The notes: generated by a model from the sequence alone, not told the origin. Shown: positions 35,477 through 45,598, counted from the stretch's first letter. The stretch: 64,000 bases of DNA from Candidatus Leptovillus gracilis (GCA_016716065.1 JADJXA010000012.1:62001-126000); one strand, 5' to 3'. Made by a program: numbers and translations.

Positions 35477-36568
35477 TCATTCTAACCGATAGATGGCCTG
35501 GGGGTTTAGAGACAAGTGTACCGACTGTCCAACGGCCGGAAGACGTTCGGCGGAATCGAATTCTAGTTTGAGGGGAACGGCCGTTTCCCCAGCCATCCCA
35601 TCCACCAGCACCGTAACAATCTGGTAACGGCCGCGAAAGGAGAGGTCATGGACAAGGCCGTGTACTCCATTCACGCCCTCATCGCCCATGGGGACGATCT
35701 GGGCGGCTTCCGGGCGGATGAGAAAGTGGGCGGGCGATAGGGGCAGATGGGGCGACAGAGAGGGGGTAAAACGCAGGCGGCCGACGGGCGTTTGGGCGAT
35801 GGGCGGGTTGGTGGAGAGGATGTCGCCGGGCAAGATGTTATCCATGCCCAGGAAACGGGCGACAAATGGCGTGGCCGGGTGGCGATACAAATCAGTCGGG
35901 TGGCCGACCTGTTCAATTTGTCCGGCGTTCATCACCACCACCCGGTCGGCGATGGCGAAGGCTTCGGCCTGATCGTGGGTAACATAGACGGCCGTTATCC
36001 CTTCCGGCCGGCCCAACACCCCGCCGGCCTGCTTGAGAATGTCGCGCAGTTCCAGCATCAGCCGTTCACGCAGGGCGCGATCCAATGCGCCCAATGGCTC
36101 ATCCAACAGCAGCAGGCGCGGCGCAGGGGCCAGGGCGCGGGCCAGAGCCACCCGCTGCTGCTCGCCGCCGGACAGTTGATGGATGGCGCGTAGACCAAAC
36201 CCGGCCAATCCAACCAGGCCAAGCACTTGCTCCACCCGGTCACGCATTTGGGCCGCCGACCAGTGCTGCATCCGCAGCCCAAAGCGTACATTGTCGGCGA
36301 CGTTTTTGTGCGGGAACAGGGCGTAATCCTGGAACACCATGCCCAGGCCGCGCTGATGCACCGGGACGGCCGTCAGGTCTTGGCTTTCGAGCTGCACACG
36401 GCCGTTGTCGGCCGTTTCCAGCCCGGCAATGATGCGCAGCAGGGTCGTTTTGCCACAGCCACTTGGCCCCAGCAAAGCCACAATTTCCCCCGCCGCCACT
36501 GTCAGAGTGACCCCGAGTAAAACCGGCGCGTCGTTAAAAGATTTTTGGATCGTGTGTAGTGCCAACAT
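35477..36568 (-). CDS. Orphan ABC transporter ATPase of the PotA/FbpC type
   Basis: This 363-residue ATPase has Walker A GPSGCGKTT at 34-42, signature LSGGEQQRVALARAL, Walker B LLLLDEPLGALD and a C-terminal TOBE domain (about 290-363) typical of importers for iron, polyamine, sulfate or molybdate. No permease or binding-protein gene is nearby, so it either serves a transporter encoded elsewhere or belongs to an operon that was broken up. The substrate cannot be inferred. Confidence 0.9.
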   Translation of the reverse strand: MLALHTIQKSFNDAPVLLGVTLTVAAGEIVALLGPSGCGKTTLLRIIAGLETADNGRVQLESQDLTAVPVHQRGLGMVFQDYALFPHKNVADNVRFGLRMQHWSAAQMRDRVEQVLGLVGLAGFGLRAIHQLSGGEQQRVALARALAPAPRLLLLDEPLGALDRALRERLMLELRDILKQAGGVLGRPEGITAVYVTHDQAEAFAIADRVVVMNAGQIEQVGHPTDLYRHPATPFVARFLGMDNILPGDILSTNPPIAQTPVGRLRFTPSLSPHLPLSPAHFLIRPEAAQIVPMGDEGVNGVHGLVHDLSFRGRYQIVTVLVDGMAGETAVPLKLEFDSAERLPAVGQSVHLSLNPQAIYRLE

Positions 36569-36721
36569 AATCTATTGTGAGGGTTTTAACGCAAAGGAGG
36601 GAAAGAGGCAAAGTAACGCTAGAGTCTGGCGTTGTAACGCGATCTGGCAATGGTGTGTTTCATTTCAGCTAGAGGGGCAGCGGATTGGCAGGATTTGACG
36701 AACAAAAGAGCCACGTCCGAT

Positions 36722-36763
36722 AAAACAAAAAGGTGCGGCGCGCTTTTTGCAGTGCGCCGCACC
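36722..36763 (-). terminator. Intrinsic terminator of the LiaF-like gene
   Basis: GGTGCGGCGC (36732-36741) pairs perfectly with GCGCCGCACC (36754-36763). On the minus strand the stem is followed by TTTTTGTTTTA. It lies 25 bases downstream of the LiaF-like stop codon. Confidence 0.88.
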
Positions 36764-36787
36764 GGGCATCTCTCAACAAACGATGGT

Positions 36788-37321
36788 TTAGCTTTGGCGA
36801 ACTTTGATGTCACTCACAAACGAAGTCGTTTCCAGCCGGATGCGCCGGTCGGCCATTTTGTAGTTGGGCGTTTCCAGATTCACCGGCCCCAGAAAGCTCT
36901 CTTCCTTGTTACCCAACACGTCTACTTCGCTGACAAAGGAGGTGGACGATACCGACACGCCCACGTCTTTAGGCACACGTACATCTATATCGCTGACAAA
37001 CCCCAACGCCCGGATGCGCGTCTCGCCATAGGGAATGTCGGCCTGGGTCATGTCGAAGTCGGCGTCGGCGATAAAGTACCACAATTCTTCGTCGGTGACG
37101 GCCCACTGGCCGCTGCGCTCGACTTCACCGAGGAATTTCTGGGTAACGGCCGTGCCCGGTTCAATCATTCGTGGGCGGAAAATGAAAAACAGGCCCAACA
37201 AGATAAAGGCCATCGGCCAACACAAAATGCCCAGGTCAATGTTCAACAGGTTGGCTAACAGCAGCACAACCCCCAACACCACAATCACGATACCTAACGT
37301 AAATTGTCCCTGATTTTTCAT
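36788..37321 (-). CDS. LiaF-like membrane protein, cell-wall-active antibiotic response type
   Basis: This 177-residue protein has two short transmembrane helices near the N-terminus (about 7-24 and 28-45) followed by a beta-rich C-terminal domain (GEVERSGQWAVTDEELWY... SSTSFVSEVDVLGNKE) like that of LiaF/VraT envelope-stress modulators. No LiaRS two-component genes are adjacent, so its role as a sensor brake is only inferred. The ATG of MKNQGQF was chosen because it begins the hydrophobic region. It is probably monocistronic, ended by the hairpin downstream. Confidence 0.75.
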   Translation of the reverse strand: MKNQGQFTLGIVIVVLGVVLLLANLLNIDLGILCWPMAFILLGLFFIFRPRMIEPGTAVTQKFLGEVERSGQWAVTDEELWYFIADADFDMTQADIPYGETRIRALGFVSDIDVRVPKDVGVSVSSTSFVSEVDVLGNKEESFLGPVNLETPNYKMADRRIRLETTSFVSDIKVRQS

Positions 37322-37427
37322 CTGTCTGTCTCTCACTTTAGGACCTGACACGCTTTCGGACACCTGTCAGGTCTATCCATTTCTTACCAGGCTATACGCG
37401 CCGGCCAGACAGAGGTTGCAAACAGGG

Positions 37428-38006
37428 TTAAGCAGTGGGCCACTTTTTGCGGGCCAGCAGGAAGGCGACAATGCCCACCGCGCCCACCAGACCCAACAGC
37501 GCCAAAAACAGCGCCCAGGTTGGCGGCTGCATGGCTTCAGGTATCGCGGACGGAGGGACTTTGGCGTTGGCCCAGACCACGCCGCCCGAATGGGCGTCGG
37601 TGGTCACTGCGCCGCTGAAATCCGCCCCGGCGACGTTGACTGCCAGCAGGGTCGCCGCGCTCAGGTCAGCGTCTGTCAGGTCGGCGTCTTGCAAGTTAGT
37701 CCCGTTGATTCTGGCTGCTTTCAGGCTGGCGCCGCGCAAATTGGCGTTTGCCATATTGGCGCCGGCAATGAATACACCATCCAGGGCTGCGCCCGACAAA
37801 TCTACGCCGGCCAGGTCTGCCCCAGCGATGATGGCTTTGCGTAAATCGGCCTGGGCGAGGTTTGCGCCGGGCAAGACCATGCCGATCAGCTTCATTTCGC
37901 TCAAGTCCAATCCACTCAGGTCTATGCCGGCCAGGTTTTGCTTGTCGCGCAGACGGGCCGCTATTTCTTCTCGATTGCCTGGTTTTGTCTGTTCTTCCAC
38001 ACTCAT
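37428..38006 (-). CDS. Pentapeptide-repeat protein with C-terminal membrane anchor
   Basis: This 192-residue protein contains about 20 consecutive A(D/N)LxX pentapeptides (about 37-140), which fold into a right-handed quadrilateral beta-helix. A hydrophobic helix (about 163-186) followed by RKKW anchors the C-terminus in the membrane. The ATG of MSVEEQ has a GAGGTG ribosome site; the frame upstream runs through repeat DNA. The role is unknown. DNA-gyrase protection is known for some pentapeptide proteins, but the membrane anchor makes that unlikely here. Confidence 0.82.
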   Translation of the reverse strand: MSVEEQTKPGNREEIAARLRDKQNLAGIDLSGLDLSEMKLIGMVLPGANLAQADLRKAIIAGADLAGVDLSGAALDGVFIAGANMANANLRGASLKAARINGTNLQDADLTDADLSAATLLAVNVAGADFSGAVTTDAHSGGVVWANAKVPPSAIPEAMQPPTWALFLALLGLVGAVGIVAFLLARKKWPTA

Positions 38007-38305
38007 TTTGTCACCTCTTCGCCTAAAAATTTCGGATTGCGGATTTCGGATTGACGTAACGCCAGCATCTTGCTGGCGTCGCCATCTGGAAGATGGCGCT
38101 CTGTTTTCATTCGTGGTGGTGGGTGGCGCGGGTTGGTATCCGCCACAGCGGACGGCATTTTCTCCGCGCCATCTCGCCCAACAAACGGCTGTGTCGGGCA
38201 AAAAAGAGGGCGAGACAGGCGGGGGCGAGGCATTGGTGATTGGCAAAGATGTCGCCCCGCCTGTCCCGCCCCTACCTGCTCAACTTATTTGAAACACTCC
38301 CTCGA
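38007..38305. repeat. Repeat-rich intergenic region
   Basis: This 299-base gap holds heptamer repeats (TTCGGATTGCGGATTTCGGA, 38032-38051), two adjacent hairpins (ACGCCAGCA/TGCTGGCGT at 38059-38079 and CGCCATCT/AGATGGCG at 38080-38098) and a larger imperfect inverted repeat (38208-38228 with 38252-38271). No gene is supported. The structures may terminate the GH3 gene or protect message ends. Confidence 0.65.
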
Positions 38306-40945
38306 TCAATTTGTCAGCGAAGCCAACGCGTGATTGATGGCTTCGATGGTTTCGCGCGGCAGCATGTCGGGCACGAAGGCGGCGATTTGCTCCAGGGACA
38401 TGGTCATTGCCATGTCTATCTGGGGGTGATTCATCAGATCGCCCAAATGTTCTTGCAGCACGGCCGTTGCCCGCGCATCATTGAGCAAGGTTTGCAAAGG
38501 CAGCCCGGTGTGCAGTTTCATCACCCGCGCGCCGTCACCGCCCCACTCAAACTGCCCGCTGAGGCAAATATCCTGCGCCGAACGGCCGACCAATACGCTG
38601 AACATACCCGCCTCCGTCACCCAATCGCCCACGGCCGGATCGTAAAAGGCCAGCGATTGGCGGCTGAGGGGCAGGACGACGGTTTGGGTTTCGCCCGGCT
38701 GCAAGGCGATTTTAGCGAAGGCTTTGAGTTCCTTGAACGGCCGTACCAACCGCGCCACCTCATCACGCACATACACCTGCACCACTTCCTGCCCGAACCG
38801 GCTGCCGGTGTTGGTGATGTCTACTTGCACCTGAACGGCCGTATCCTCCACCGCAATCTTCAGATTGTCGTAGGCAAAGGTGGTGTAAGACAAGCCGTGC
38901 CCAAAGGGGAACAACGGCGCGATTTCCTTTTTGTCGTAGTAACGATACCCCACAAACAACCCTTCACCGTACAGAACTTTGCCGTTTTCGCCGGGGTAGT
39001 TCAGGTAAGCCGGGGTATCGGCCAGGCGGCGGGGGAAGGTGGTGGGCAGGCGGCCAGACGGATTGACATCGCCGAACAGCACGTCGGCCAGGGCGTTGCC
39101 CCCTTCCTGGCCGGGATACCACAGTTGCAGCACGGCCGTTACCGCATCCAGCCAGGGCATTGTCACCGGCGACCCCACGTTGAGGACGACGATGGTGTTG
39201 GGATTGGCCGCTGCTACGCGGGCGATCAGTTCATTTTGCGCGCCCACCAGTTCCATGTCCGGCCGGTCGAAGCCTTCACTCTCCCATTCTTTGGTCAGCC
39301 CGGCAACAACAATGGCGACATCTGATCGGGCGGCCAGGGCAACGGCCGCCGCCAGGGGATCTGCTTCCTGCGGCGGCCGGCAGCCCAGATTGAGCGACCT
39401 GCCCTGGCCGACCGCGTCGGCGCTGTATTCAACCACCACGTCGTAGGGTTGGTTGGCGATCAGGTCCAGGGTAACGGCCACTGCCTCCGATTCGGCCGTC
39501 AGGCACTCCAATTGGACGACGCCATCCACCAGGAAGCGGCTGTGGCCGGTGCTGTCTAGCGTAAAGGTGTAAGCGCCGCTTTGCGGTACAAGCAATTGAC
39601 CGCTCAGGCGCAGGGAAAAATTGGCCGGGTTTATGTACGGATGCCGTTCGCCAAACCAGTGGAGGTTGGTTTTTTGGATCGCGGCCGTATAAATGGGCGC
39701 GCCATCCAGCTGACGGTTGCCAAAATAAGAGAGCGTCAGCCCGGCACGGCCGTCTGCGGTGCGCAGCCAATCCGTCGGGATGGGCGGCAGTTGACGGTGG
39801 ATGGCGCAGCCAAGAGCAAACGCCACCTGCGCCTGCTCGCCCGCTCGCTGGCGAATCCCGGCCAGCGGGCTGATGGCGTAATGGGGATTCACGCCGGAAC
39901 TACCCCCACCCATTATTTGTGCTGCCTGCGCGTTCTCGCCGATGACAGCGATGCGCTGCGGCCTGTCCGGGTCCAGCGGCAGCAAGCTGCCCTCGTTCTT
40001 CAGTAAAACAATGGCTTCGGCGGCGGCGGCGCGGACCAATTGGCGATGCTCCGGCCGGTTTATGCTCTGCTCTGGCGGCAATTCCGGCCGATCAAACACG
40101 CCTACACGAAACATCGTGCGTAACAGGCGGCGCACTTTGTCGTCCACCAACGCCACGTCTAGTGCGCCATTCTCCACCGCCCGGCGCACCCGGTCGTCGT
40201 GCCAGCGGGCGGGACCGGGCATTTCCAGGTCCAGACCGCCAGCGGCCACATTTTCGGTGTAAGAGCCGTACCAATCGGAGATGACCAGCCCGTCAAAGCC
40301 CCATTCCTCCTTGAGGATGTCGCGCAGCAGGTGGCTGTTTTCGCTGGCCCACACGCCGTTGATGCGGTTGTAGGCGGACATAATGGTCCAGGGTTTGGCC
40401 CGCTCCAGAGCGATGCGGAAGGGTTCCAGATAGATTTCACGTAACGGCCGTTCGGCTACTTCTGAACTCATGCTGTGCCGCTCATACTCAGAATCGTTGC
40501 AGACAAAATGCTTGATACATGCCCCCACCCCCTGGCTCTGCAAGCCCTGAATGTAAGCGGAGGCCAGCATCCCACTGAGGTAGGGGTCTTCGGCGTAACA
40601 TTCAAAGTTACGGCCGGCAATGGGCGAACGGTGAATGTTGACCGTAGGCGCAAGCAGCACATGCGCCCCTTTGGTCTTCACCTCATCGGCCAATGCCTGC
40701 CCTACCTGCTCCACCAGCGCCGGATTCCAGGTAGCGCCCAGAGCGATGCCCACCGGGAAGCAAACCGAAGTTGGCCCGGTGTTATCATCCACACCGCGCA
40801 CTCCGTTGGGGCCATCGGACACTTTCATAGCCGGGATGCCCAACCGTTCGACAGGCACGGTGTGCCACATATCGGCTCCGGCCAACAGAGATACTTTTTC
40901 GGCCAGCGTAAGCTGTTCAATCATTGTGTTTATTTGATCTTCCAT
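38306..40945 (-). CDS. Glycoside hydrolase family 3 beta-glucosidase with PA14 domain
   Basis: This 879-residue enzyme releases terminal beta-linked sugars. The GH3 N-terminal barrel (1-310) has the nucleophile Asp224 in GLVISDWYG. The second domain is interrupted by a PA14 insertion (about 400-530, FTLDSTGHSRFLVDGVVQLE), followed by the alpha/beta sandwich (VLNVGSPVTMPW) and a fibronectin type III-like C-terminus. No signal peptide is visible, so it is probably cytoplasmic and acts on imported oligosaccharides. A family-uncommon helical tail (about 810-879) ends the protein. No sugar transporter is adjacent. Confidence 0.93.
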   Translation of the reverse strand: MEDQINTMIEQLTLAEKVSLLAGADMWHTVPVERLGIPAMKVSDGPNGVRGVDDNTGPTSVCFPVGIALGATWNPALVEQVGQALADEVKTKGAHVLLAPTVNIHRSPIAGRNFECYAEDPYLSGMLASAYIQGLQSQGVGACIKHFVCNDSEYERHSMSSEVAERPLREIYLEPFRIALERAKPWTIMSAYNRINGVWASENSHLLRDILKEEWGFDGLVISDWYGSYTENVAAGGLDLEMPGPARWHDDRVRRAVENGALDVALVDDKVRRLLRTMFRVGVFDRPELPPEQSINRPEHRQLVRAAAAEAIVLLKNEGSLLPLDPDRPQRIAVIGENAQAAQIMGGGSSGVNPHYAISPLAGIRQRAGEQAQVAFALGCAIHRQLPPIPTDWLRTADGRAGLTLSYFGNRQLDGAPIYTAAIQKTNLHWFGERHPYINPANFSLRLSGQLLVPQSGAYTFTLDSTGHSRFLVDGVVQLECLTAESEAVAVTLDLIANQPYDVVVEYSADAVGQGRSLNLGCRPPQEADPLAAAVALAARSDVAIVVAGLTKEWESEGFDRPDMELVGAQNELIARVAAANPNTIVVLNVGSPVTMPWLDAVTAVLQLWYPGQEGGNALADVLFGDVNPSGRLPTTFPRRLADTPAYLNYPGENGKVLYGEGLFVGYRYYDKKEIAPLFPFGHGLSYTTFAYDNLKIAVEDTAVQVQVDITNTGSRFGQEVVQVYVRDEVARLVRPFKELKAFAKIALQPGETQTVVLPLSRQSLAFYDPAVGDWVTEAGMFSVLVGRSAQDICLSGQFEWGGDGARVMKLHTGLPLQTLLNDARATAVLQEHLGDLMNHPQIDMAMTMSLEQIAAFVPDMLPRETIEAINHALASLTN

Positions 40946-40978
40946 TTTCTCCTCACGCGGTGCTGTATCCGCCTAAGC

Positions 40979-41323
40979 TTACAAGTACCGCACAAACTTA
41001 TTTTCTTTATCCACCAAGATCATCTTGGGGTTGGCAATAGGCTGGTCGCTCAGGGCGTAGCCCATAATGATAATTTCATCACCGGCGTGGATAAGGTGGG
41101 CGGCGGCCCCGTTCATGCAAATGATGCCGGAGTCGCGTTCCCCTTTGATGATATAGGTCTCCAGGCGCGCGCCGTTGGTATTGTCTACCACCTGCACTTT
41201 TTCGCCCGGCCACAGGCCAGCCTTGTCCAGCAAGGCTTCGTCTATGGTAATGCTGCCGACGTAATCGAGGTTGGCCTCAGTGACGGTAGCTTTATGAATT
41301 TTAGCGTGTAATACCCAGCGCAT
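40979..41323 (-). CDS. panD: Aspartate 1-decarboxylase
   Basis: This 114-residue pyruvoyl enzyme makes beta-alanine from aspartate for pantothenate synthesis. The self-cleavage site is Gly23-Ser24 in YVGSITID, where Ser24 becomes the pyruvoyl group. [18 protein letters not shown] and CMNGAAAHL are family blocks. The ATG of [12 protein letters not shown] is the canonical start and has an AAGGAG ribosome site inside the end of the intergenic gap. It is the last gene of the panB-panE-panC-panD operon, 16 bases after panC. Confidence 0.96.
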   Translation of the reverse strand: MRWVLHAKIHKATVTEANLDYVGSITIDEALLDKAGLWPGEKVQVVDNTNGARLETYIIKGERDSGIICMNGAAAHLIHAGDEIIIMGYALSDQPIANPKMILVDKENKFVRYL

Positions 41324-41339
41324 GGGTGTCAGTTTCTCC

Positions 41340-42191
41340 TTAATCGTCAATCGTCAACTGCCACAACATATTGTCTATGAGACGGGTGCGGCCGAAGAAA
41401 ACGGCCGTAGACAACACCGCCGCCTCTTGTACCTCATCCAATTCAACCAACGTGCCCGGATGGGCCACGCTCAGGTAGTCCAGCCGGGCCAGCGGCTCGG
41501 CGGTGATCATGGCCTGCATCAGGGCGCGCAGTTCAGTGGCGTCGCGCGCGCCATCGTTAAGGGCTGCTGCTCCGGCGGCCAATGCCCGCGACAAAATGGT
41601 CGCCGCCGCCCGCTGCGCCGGGTCCAGGTACTTGTTGCGTGAACTCATCGCCAGCCCATCCGCCTCGCGCACCGTCGGGCAGACGACCATCTCCAGGTTG
41701 AAGTTGAGATCGGCCACCATTTGGCGCAAGACGGCCGTTTGCTGGTAATCCTTTTGCCCAAAATAAGCCCGCGTCGGCTGGAGGATGTTGAACAGCTTCG
41801 CCACAACAGTCGCCACACCGCGGAAATGGGTCGGGCGCGAGGCCCCTTCCAGCCGCCGCGTCACCTCCTCGACAGTGACATAAGTCTGGAAACCAGGCGG
41901 ATACATGATGGTATCATCGGGCGTAAAGACCAGGTCGGTCCCGGCCGCTTCTAGTAAGGCCAGGTCACGCGGCAGGTCGCGGGGGTAGCTGCTCAGGTCT
42001 TCGGTCGGCGCAAACTGCGTCGGGTTGACATAGATGGTAACGGCCGTGAACTCATTTTCCGCGCGCGCGCGCTCCACCAGCGAGATATGCCCCTCGTGCA
42101 AATAACCCATCGTCGGGACCAATCCCCAAGTTGCGGCCGGGTTCTGCCAGCGTATCTGGCGTACTTCATGGATGTTATTGCTTACTCTCAT
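41340..42191 (-). CDS. panC: Pantothenate synthetase
   Basis: This 283-residue ATP-dependent ligase joins pantoate and beta-alanine. The HIGH-type nucleotide-binding motif is LHEGH (31-35) after VPTMGY. The [18 protein letters not shown] and MSSRNKYL blocks confirm the family. The start ATG lies one base after the panE stop, showing tight coupling. All four genes needed for pantothenate from ketoisovalerate and aspartate are in this operon. Confidence 0.97.
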   Translation of the reverse strand: MRVSNNIHEVRQIRWQNPAATWGLVPTMGYLHEGHISLVERARAENEFTAVTIYVNPTQFAPTEDLSSYPRDLPRDLALLEAAGTDLVFTPDDTIMYPPGFQTYVTVEEVTRRLEGASRPTHFRGVATVVAKLFNILQPTRAYFGQKDYQQTAVLRQMVADLNFNLEMVVCPTVREADGLAMSSRNKYLDPAQRAAATILSRALAAGAAALNDGARDATELRALMQAMITAEPLARLDYLSVAHPGTLVELDEVQEAAVLSTAVFFGRTRLIDNMLWQLTIDD

Positions 42192-42192
42192 G

Positions 42193-43224
42193 TTATCCTT
42201 TTGCTGCGGGCTGCGGGCCAGGATGCACGGGACCACGAATCCTCACTCCCTGATCCCTGGCCCCTGTCAGATCCACCACCAGCCCATCTACCTCTATTTT
42301 CCAATCGGTGATGGGCTGGCCGGCTTCGGCCGATTTGACCCAGCGCCAGAGTTGGATGTTGACGGGCGTGGGCACGCCAAACTGCTGCCCGGCTTTGATC
42401 ACGGCGCCACAGATGGCCTCGATTTCTGTCTGGCTGCCGCGCCGGATGTCCTGAAGCATCGAAGAGTGGTTTTGCGCCGTCGCCTGGGCCACTTGCAGGG
42501 CGCGCTGCGCCGTGTCGGGGTATGGCAGTTGGATGCCCTGCGCGGCGGCGACAACGGCCGTTTCCCTGGCCGCCGCCATCATCACCAATTTTAAGGGTTC
42601 TTCCTCCGCCAACAAGCCATTGCGAATGCGCAGAACGGCCGTCAGCGGATTAATGGCCGCGTTCACCGCCAGTTTGCCCCAGACCAGCCCTTGCACGTCA
42701 TAGACGATCTCCACGCTGAAACCGGCCGCCCGCAAACAACCCACCAGCGGCTCAAAAAAGATGTTGGCTGCCGCCCGCGCCAGACTGATGGGACCATCGC
42801 CAGCGGCGCGGACCATGCCCGGCCGCACCATCGTCGCCCCCAAAGAGGTAACGCCCTGGACCACCCGCCAGGCGCCATACGCCTGGGCCAGCGTATCCCA
42901 ATTGCCCAGCCCATTTTGCAAGGTGACGATGAGGGTGTCCGTGTTGACCAGGGTGCGCAGGCGGCGCACGGCCGTACTGGTCTGGTAGCTTTTCACCAAC
43001 ACCAGGGCCACGTCCACCGGCGGCAGCAGCAGTGGTTCGTCGGTAGCCAGGAGGGGATGGGTGTGGGAACGGCCGTCAGCCTCCAGCAGCGTCAACCCCC
43101 CAGCTTCAATCGCGTCCAACTGCTCTGCCCAGGACCCGACCATCACCACGTCCGCCTGCTCGGCCAGCCGCAGCGCCATCAAGGAGGCCAACGCCCCTGT
43201 GCCGATAATGCCTATGCGTAACAT
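42193..43224 (-). CDS. panE: 2-dehydropantoate 2-reductase
   Basis: This 343-residue NADPH-dependent enzyme reduces ketopantoate to pantoate. The Rossmann turn GTGALAS lies at 8-14 and the catalytic lysine is in GLVWGKLAVNAAINPLTA, with a second conserved block GSQTEIEAICG. It is somewhat longer than the usual 300-315, with extra residues at the C-terminus (about 325-343). It follows panB after a 51-base gap that contains a 15-bp hairpin. Confidence 0.94.
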   Translation of the reverse strand: MLRIGIIGTGALASLMALRLAEQADVVMVGSWAEQLDAIEAGGLTLLEADGRSHTHPLLATDEPLLLPPVDVALVLVKSYQTSTAVRRLRTLVNTDTLIVTLQNGLGNWDTLAQAYGAWRVVQGVTSLGATMVRPGMVRAAGDGPISLARAAANIFFEPLVGCLRAAGFSVEIVYDVQGLVWGKLAVNAAINPLTAVLRIRNGLLAEEEPLKLVMMAAARETAVVAAAQGIQLPYPDTAQRALQVAQATAQNHSSMLQDIRRGSQTEIEAICGAVIKAGQQFGVPTPVNIQLWRWVKSAEAGQPITDWKIEVDGLVVDLTGARDQGVRIRGPVHPGPQPAAKG

Positions 43225-43238
43225 GATTTTGCGAAAGT

Positions 43239-43285
43239 GGTTGGATAGTTGGTTGGCTTAACACCTATCCACCAACTATCCAACC
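43239..43285. repeat. Hairpin of AGTTGGT-type repeats between panB and panE
   Basis: GGTTGGATAGTTGGT pairs perfectly with ACCAACTATCCAACC over 15 bp, with a 17-base loop. The right arm overlaps the last codons of panB. The same heptamer family forms a hairpin after moaB (48225-48294). Confidence 0.75.
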
Positions 43286-44154
43286 TCACCATCCAGCAGC
43301 GCGAAAAAGTGGGCCAGTTCGTCTGCGGGCATGGTGAAGGTGTGGCTTTCCGCCGGGAATGTCTTATCGGCGACTTCCTGGCGATACTGCGCCAACGCCT
43401 GGCTGATTTGCGCGCCGATGTTGGCATATTGTTTGACAAATTTAGGCTGGAATTTGTCGAACAGACCAAGCAAATCGTGGTAAACCAACACCTGCCCATC
43501 GCAGCCAGCCCCCGCGCCAATGCCGATGGTGGGGATGTCTAACCGCCGACTGATTTCGGCGGCGACGGCCGCGGGCACAGCTTCCAGCACCAGGCTGAAA
43601 CAGCCGGCCGCTTGCAAAGCCAGCGCGTCTTGGAGCAGGGCATAGGCGGTGACGGCCGTTTTGCCCTGCGCCTTGTGCCCGCCCAAACTGGTCGCCGACT
43701 GCGGCGTCAGGCCAATATGCCCCATCACCGGGATACCCACCCGCGTAATGGCCCGCACGCGGTCGGTGACGGCTCGCCCACCTTCCAACTTCACCGCCTC
43801 CATGCCACCTTCTTGCAAGAAACGGCCGGCGTTGCGTACTGCCTCCTTCACGCCAACCTGAAACGACATGAAAGGCATGTCGCCCACCAGCAAGGCGCTG
43901 CTTGCGCCGCGGGCCACCATACGGCCGTGGTGGAGCATAATCTCCATCGTCACCGGGTTGGTGCTGTCCAACCCCATCATCACCATCGCCAGCGAATCGC
44001 CGACGAGGATCATATCAATCTCCGCCTTATCCACCAGCAGCGCCGAAGAATAGTCGTAGGCAGTTAACATGGTGATGGGGTCGCCCTGCTGCTTTTTAGC
44101 GGCCAGCGCCGGGATTGTCACTTTGGGCCGTGTTTGGTCAGGCTGAGAACTCAT
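43276..44154 (-). CDS. panB: 3-methyl-2-oxobutanoate hydroxymethyltransferase
   Basis: This 292-residue enzyme transfers a hydroxymethyl group from 5,10-methylenetetrahydrofolate to ketoisovalerate, the first pantothenate step. TAYDYSSALLVDKAEIDMILVGDSLAMVMMG, given here only as landmarks at residues 31-61, contains the metal-binding VGDSLAMV. MGHIGLTPQS and the GIGAGAGCDGQVLV block also match. It is the first gene of the operon, with two tandem hairpins separating it from the sugar cassette upstream. Confidence 0.97.
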   Translation of the reverse strand: MSSQPDQTRPKVTIPALAAKKQQGDPITMLTAYDYSSALLVDKAEIDMILVGDSLAMVMMGLDSTNPVTMEIMLHHGRMVARGASSALLVGDMPFMSFQVGVKEAVRNAGRFLQEGGMEAVKLEGGRAVTDRVRAITRVGIPVMGHIGLTPQSATSLGGHKAQGKTAVTAYALLQDALALQAAGCFSLVLEAVPAAVAAEISRRLDIPTIGIGAGAGCDGQVLVYHDLLGLFDKFQPKFVKQYANIGAQISQALAQYRQEVADKTFPAESHTFTMPADELAHFFALLDGEVG

Positions 44155-44251
44155 AGTTACCTCTATTTTTCAGAACTGACAGATTTTCCGCAACCGCATC
44201 AGCTCTTTTGATACAGATTTTACCAAAATGCAGCGCTTCGGTAACTATAAA

Positions 44252-44329
44252 GACCCGAAGGGTTTGGGATACCCTTCGGGTCGGCGACAAAAGCAAAGGG
44301 TGCGCGTCCAGAGGATGCGCACCCTTTGC
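44252..44329 (-). terminator. Two tandem hairpins downstream of the C-methyltransferase gene
   Basis: Hairpin one is GACCCGAAGGGT with ACCCTTCGGGTC (44252-44282). Hairpin two is GCAAAGGGTGCGC with GCGCACCCTTTGC (44293-44329). On the minus strand they follow the methyltransferase stop and precede panB. T runs are short (TTTTG), so termination is likely but not certain. Confidence 0.7.
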
Positions 44330-44356
44330 CGTTCATTTAGGTGTCTCCAGGACGGG

Positions 44357-45589
44357 TCAGCGAATTTCAGGGCGTGGGATGGGCACAATAAACTGCCCAC
44401 CGGCGGCGCGATACGCTTCCTGCTGCTTCATGATTTCCGTGGCGAAGTTCCAGGCCAGCAGCAGCACGTAATCGGGCTGATCTTCCAGCAGTTTGGCGGG
44501 TGGGAATATCTCGAAGTGGTTGGCGCCCATGAAACGGCCGTGCTTATACGGATTCAGGTCCACCACATAGTCCACCAGCGCCTTGTCTATGCCGCAGTAA
44601 GCCAGCAGCGTTGTCGCCTTGGCCGCCGCGCCATAGCCCACGATGGAGCGCCCTTCCTGTTTCAGGCCGGTCAACAAACGCATGAGTTCTGTTTTCACCG
44701 CCGCCATACGGCCGGCAAAATCCAGGTAAAAGTCAATCCGGTCTACCTGGCGCTCTTTTTCCTGGGCCAGCAGGCGAAGGACAGATTCTTGCGGCCGTTC
44801 CACCGGTTCCACAAACAACCGCAGCGAGCCACCATGGATGGCGACCTGCTTCACGGCGTTCAGATACAGCCCATGTCGCCGGAACAGCCGGTCCAGCGCT
44901 GTCACCGAAAAATAGCAGAGGTGTTGGTGGTAGATGGTGTCAAACTCGCAGTGGTCTACCAAATCCACAACGTAGGGCGCTTCAATGACGGCCGTGCCAT
45001 CCTCCTTGAGGATGGTGCGGATGCCGGTGACAAAACCATTCAAATCGGGCACGTGGGCCAGAACGTTGTTTGCCAGAAAGATGTCGGCGGCTTTGCCTTC
45101 AGCGCGGAACTGCGCCGCCAATTCTTGCCCGAAAAACGTGACCATCGTCGGAATCCCGGCGTCTATGGCCGCCTGGGCCGGCGCTTTGGCCGGGTCTACG
45201 CCCTGCACCGGGATGCCCGCCTGGGCAAAGTTTTTCAGCATGTAGCCGTCGTTGCTGGCGGCTTCGATCACCAGACTGGTCTCGTTCAGGCTGCGCTCGG
45301 CCATAATATCGGCGGCGCTGGCGGCGAAATGCCGCAGCAGGGAAGGGGACACGGAGGAAAAATAGGGGTATTCGGCGAAGAACAGGATTTCCGGGTCAAT
45401 GGTCTCGCGGATTTGCGCCAGGGCGCACTCCTCGCAGAATACCAGGGTCAGGGGGGCCATTAATTCCGGCTCGTCGAGTTGGTCGCGGCGCAGCAGGCGG
45501 TCGGCCAGAGGGGTGAGGCCAAATTCGACGATGGTGCGCAGGCGGTCTGAACCACAAGCGCGGCAGGTGGTTTCGTTGGTATGAATCAT
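44357..45589 (-). CDS. Sugar C-methyltransferase, TylC3-like
   Basis: This 410-residue SAM-dependent methyltransferase has the three-part architecture of NDP-hexose C-methyltransferases: a zinc-ribbon N-terminus (CRAC at 9-12 and CEEC near 52-55), a central SAM-binding domain ([22 protein letters not shown]) and a C-terminal domain with [25 protein letters not shown] and [12 protein letters not shown]. It would add a branching methyl to a keto-sugar attached to CDP. It starts nine bases after the SDR epimerase and is the last gene of a three-gene cassette with the cytidylyltransferase. Confidence 0.88.
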   Translation of the reverse strand: MIHTNETTCRACGSDRLRTIVEFGLTPLADRLLRRDQLDEPELMAPLTLVFCEECALAQIRETIDPEILFFAEYPYFSSVSPSLLRHFAASAADIMAERSLNETSLVIEAASNDGYMLKNFAQAGIPVQGVDPAKAPAQAAIDAGIPTMVTFFGQELAAQFRAEGKAADIFLANNVLAHVPDLNGFVTGIRTILKEDGTAVIEAPYVVDLVDHCEFDTIYHQHLCYFSVTALDRLFRRHGLYLNAVKQVAIHGGSLRLFVEPVERPQESVLRLLAQEKERQVDRIDFYLDFAGRMAAVKTELMRLLTGLKQEGRSIVGYGAAAKATTLLAYCGIDKALVDYVVDLNPYKHGRFMGANHFEIFPPAKLLEDQPDYVLLLAWNFATEIMKQQEAYRAAGGQFIVPIPRPEIR

Positions 45590-45598
45590 GGTTGTTAC

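Noticed and set aside
38240..39325. 361-codon plus-strand open frame opposite the GH3 gene
   Set aside because: The GH3 enzyme on the other strand has clear catalytic motifs. The opposite translation has no recognisable domain and arises from GC-rich codon use.
44228..45463. 411-codon plus-strand open frame opposite the C-methyltransferase gene
   Set aside because: The minus-strand protein matches its family end to end. The plus-strand frame starts inside two terminator hairpins and has no ribosome site.
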